A DNA stretch of 64,000 bases from Bradyrhizobium diazoefficiens. GTDB taxonomy: Bacteria > Pseudomonadota > Alphaproteobacteria > Rhizobiales > Xanthobacteraceae. Shown here one piece after another: positions 63,440-64,000 of this stretch. A program made the position numbers and the translations under genes. The stretch is from positions 5,484,501 through 5,548,500 of the forward strand of contig NZ_CP067102.1 of the NCBI RefSeq assembly GCF_016616885.1, in the 5' to 3' direction. Position 1 is the stretch's first letter; each line of letters opens with the position of its first letter. The notes below the pieces were generated by a model. It did not search any database and was not told where the DNA came from. It saw nothing but the letters and a program-made list of their open reading frames with translations.

Positions 63440-64000
63440 CGCCGCGCGCCGACATTCTGAAAGACGTCGTCGCCGATCTCAGGATCGCGGCGTCCTTCGT
63501 CACGATCGTGCCGGTGGCATCCTCGAAGCCGGCCGGCGACGGTGACATCGCGCGCGCGACCTGGGCGCTGCCGATCGCGGGATTGCTGGTGGGCCTTGCA
63601 GGCGCCGTGGTCTACGCGCTTGCGAGCAAGCTCGGACTGGCACCAGGCATGGCCGCCCTGCTCGCGCTCGCCACAACGACCCTCATCACCGGCGCGCTGC
63701 ACGAAGACGGGCTTGCCGACACCGTCGACGGACTCGGCGGCGGGCAGACCCGCGAGCGCAAGCTCGAGATCATGCGCGACAGCCGGATCGGCAGCTATGG
63801 CGTCTGCGCGCTGATCCTGTCGTTCGGCCTGCGCTGGAGCGCGTTGATCGCAATCGCCGATCCATGGGCGGTGATGCTCGCTTTGTGCTCAGCCCACGCT
63901 GCGGCCCGCGCAGGCGTGCCGGCCTTCATGTCCTTGGTTACCCCGGCGCGTCCCGACGGGCTCTCCGCGCGCGCCGGATCGCCGCCGGGCCGCAGCGTGG
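63436..64000 (+). CDS. cobV: Adenosylcobinamide-GDP ribazoletransferase, 5' part
   Basis: Incomplete: 188 codons to the window edge. Starts ATGACGCC overlapping cobP. Membrane protein of the CobS/CobV family with LHEDGLADTVDGLGGG, the conserved Asp-rich active-site segment, and several hydrophobic segments. Joins GDP-cobinamide and alpha-ribazole. The C-terminal third lies outside the window. Confidence 0.93.
   Translation, partial: MTPRADILKDVVADLRIAASFVTIVPVASSKPAGDGDIARATWALPIAGLLVGLAGAVVYALASKLGLAPGMAALLALATTTLITGALHEDGLADTVDGLGGGQTRERKLEIMRDSRIGSYGVCALILSFGLRWSALIAIADPWAVMLALCSAHAAARAGVPAFMSLVTPARPDGLSARAGSPPGRSV

Overview
The window reads as chromosomal DNA of a high-GC alphaproteobacterium, most likely Bradyrhizobium or a close relative. 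The grounds are codon use, a complete aerobic CobF/CobG-type cobalamin pathway, HWE-family kinase content, and intergenic repeats of a style I associate with that genus. No transposase, phage gene, CRISPR array, tRNA or rRNA was seen. All functional names come from motif and family recognition by eye; no database search was run.

Layout. (1) 1-9.3 kb, + strand: a molybdenum-hydroxylase operon. It holds the tail of the FAD subunit, the [2Fe-2S] subunit and a molybdopterin subunit split into two adjacent ORFs. A MoxR ATPase and a CoxE-like VWA protein follow, both of the type that matures such enzymes. Then come an amidohydrolase, a metallo-beta-lactamase-fold lactonase, an SMP-30/isochorismatase-like fusion and an azoreductase-type flavoprotein. 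The pattern suggests oxidation of an N-heterocycle or aromatic followed by lactone or amide hydrolysis; the substrate is unknown. (2) 9.3-10.1 kb: a non-coding stretch with a palindromic repeat and what looks like a dispersed repeat. (3) 10.1-29.3 kb: an accessory stress/regulatory region. It has an orphan Bug-type binding protein, two paralogous large regulators (winged helix + STAND ATPase + repeat region), an aldo/keto reductase, an EmrAB-like efflux pair with divergent TetR, MsrA, OsmC, an enoyl-CoA hydratase-like protein, an epoxide hydrolase, a VOC protein, a sensorless HWE-type kinase, an unknown protein and an AraC regulator. (4) 29.3-37.4 kb, - strand: a Dpp/Opp-type ABC importer with a dihydropyrimidinase/hydantoinase and an N-carbamoyl-amino-acid hydrolase. 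(5) 37.7-42.7 kb: an MFS permease, then a PepSY membrane protein and a TonB-dependent receptor behind a cobalamin riboswitch. (6) 43.0-64 kb: almost the whole aerobic B12 pathway, namely a CobC-like phosphatase, cobT, F, A, B, M, E, L, K, J, I, H, G, N, W and a DUF1636 protein behind a second cobalamin riboswitch, then cobO, cobQ, cobC, cbiB/cobD, cobP/U and the start of cobV/S.

The most interesting signal is regulatory. Five separate promoters between 22.4 and 28.2 kb (epoxide hydrolase, VOC protein, HWE kinase, unknown protein, AraC) carry direct repeats of a YCTAACR-like heptamer at an exact 10-bp period, always in the same orientation relative to the downstream gene. Tandem direct repeats are what OmpR/SARP-type winged helices bind, and the two large regulators here carry such a domain. 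Those two regulator genes also share a conserved upstream block at nearly the same distance from their GTG starts. Together this suggests a compact, possibly undescribed regulon responding to electrophile, aldehyde or oxidative stress.
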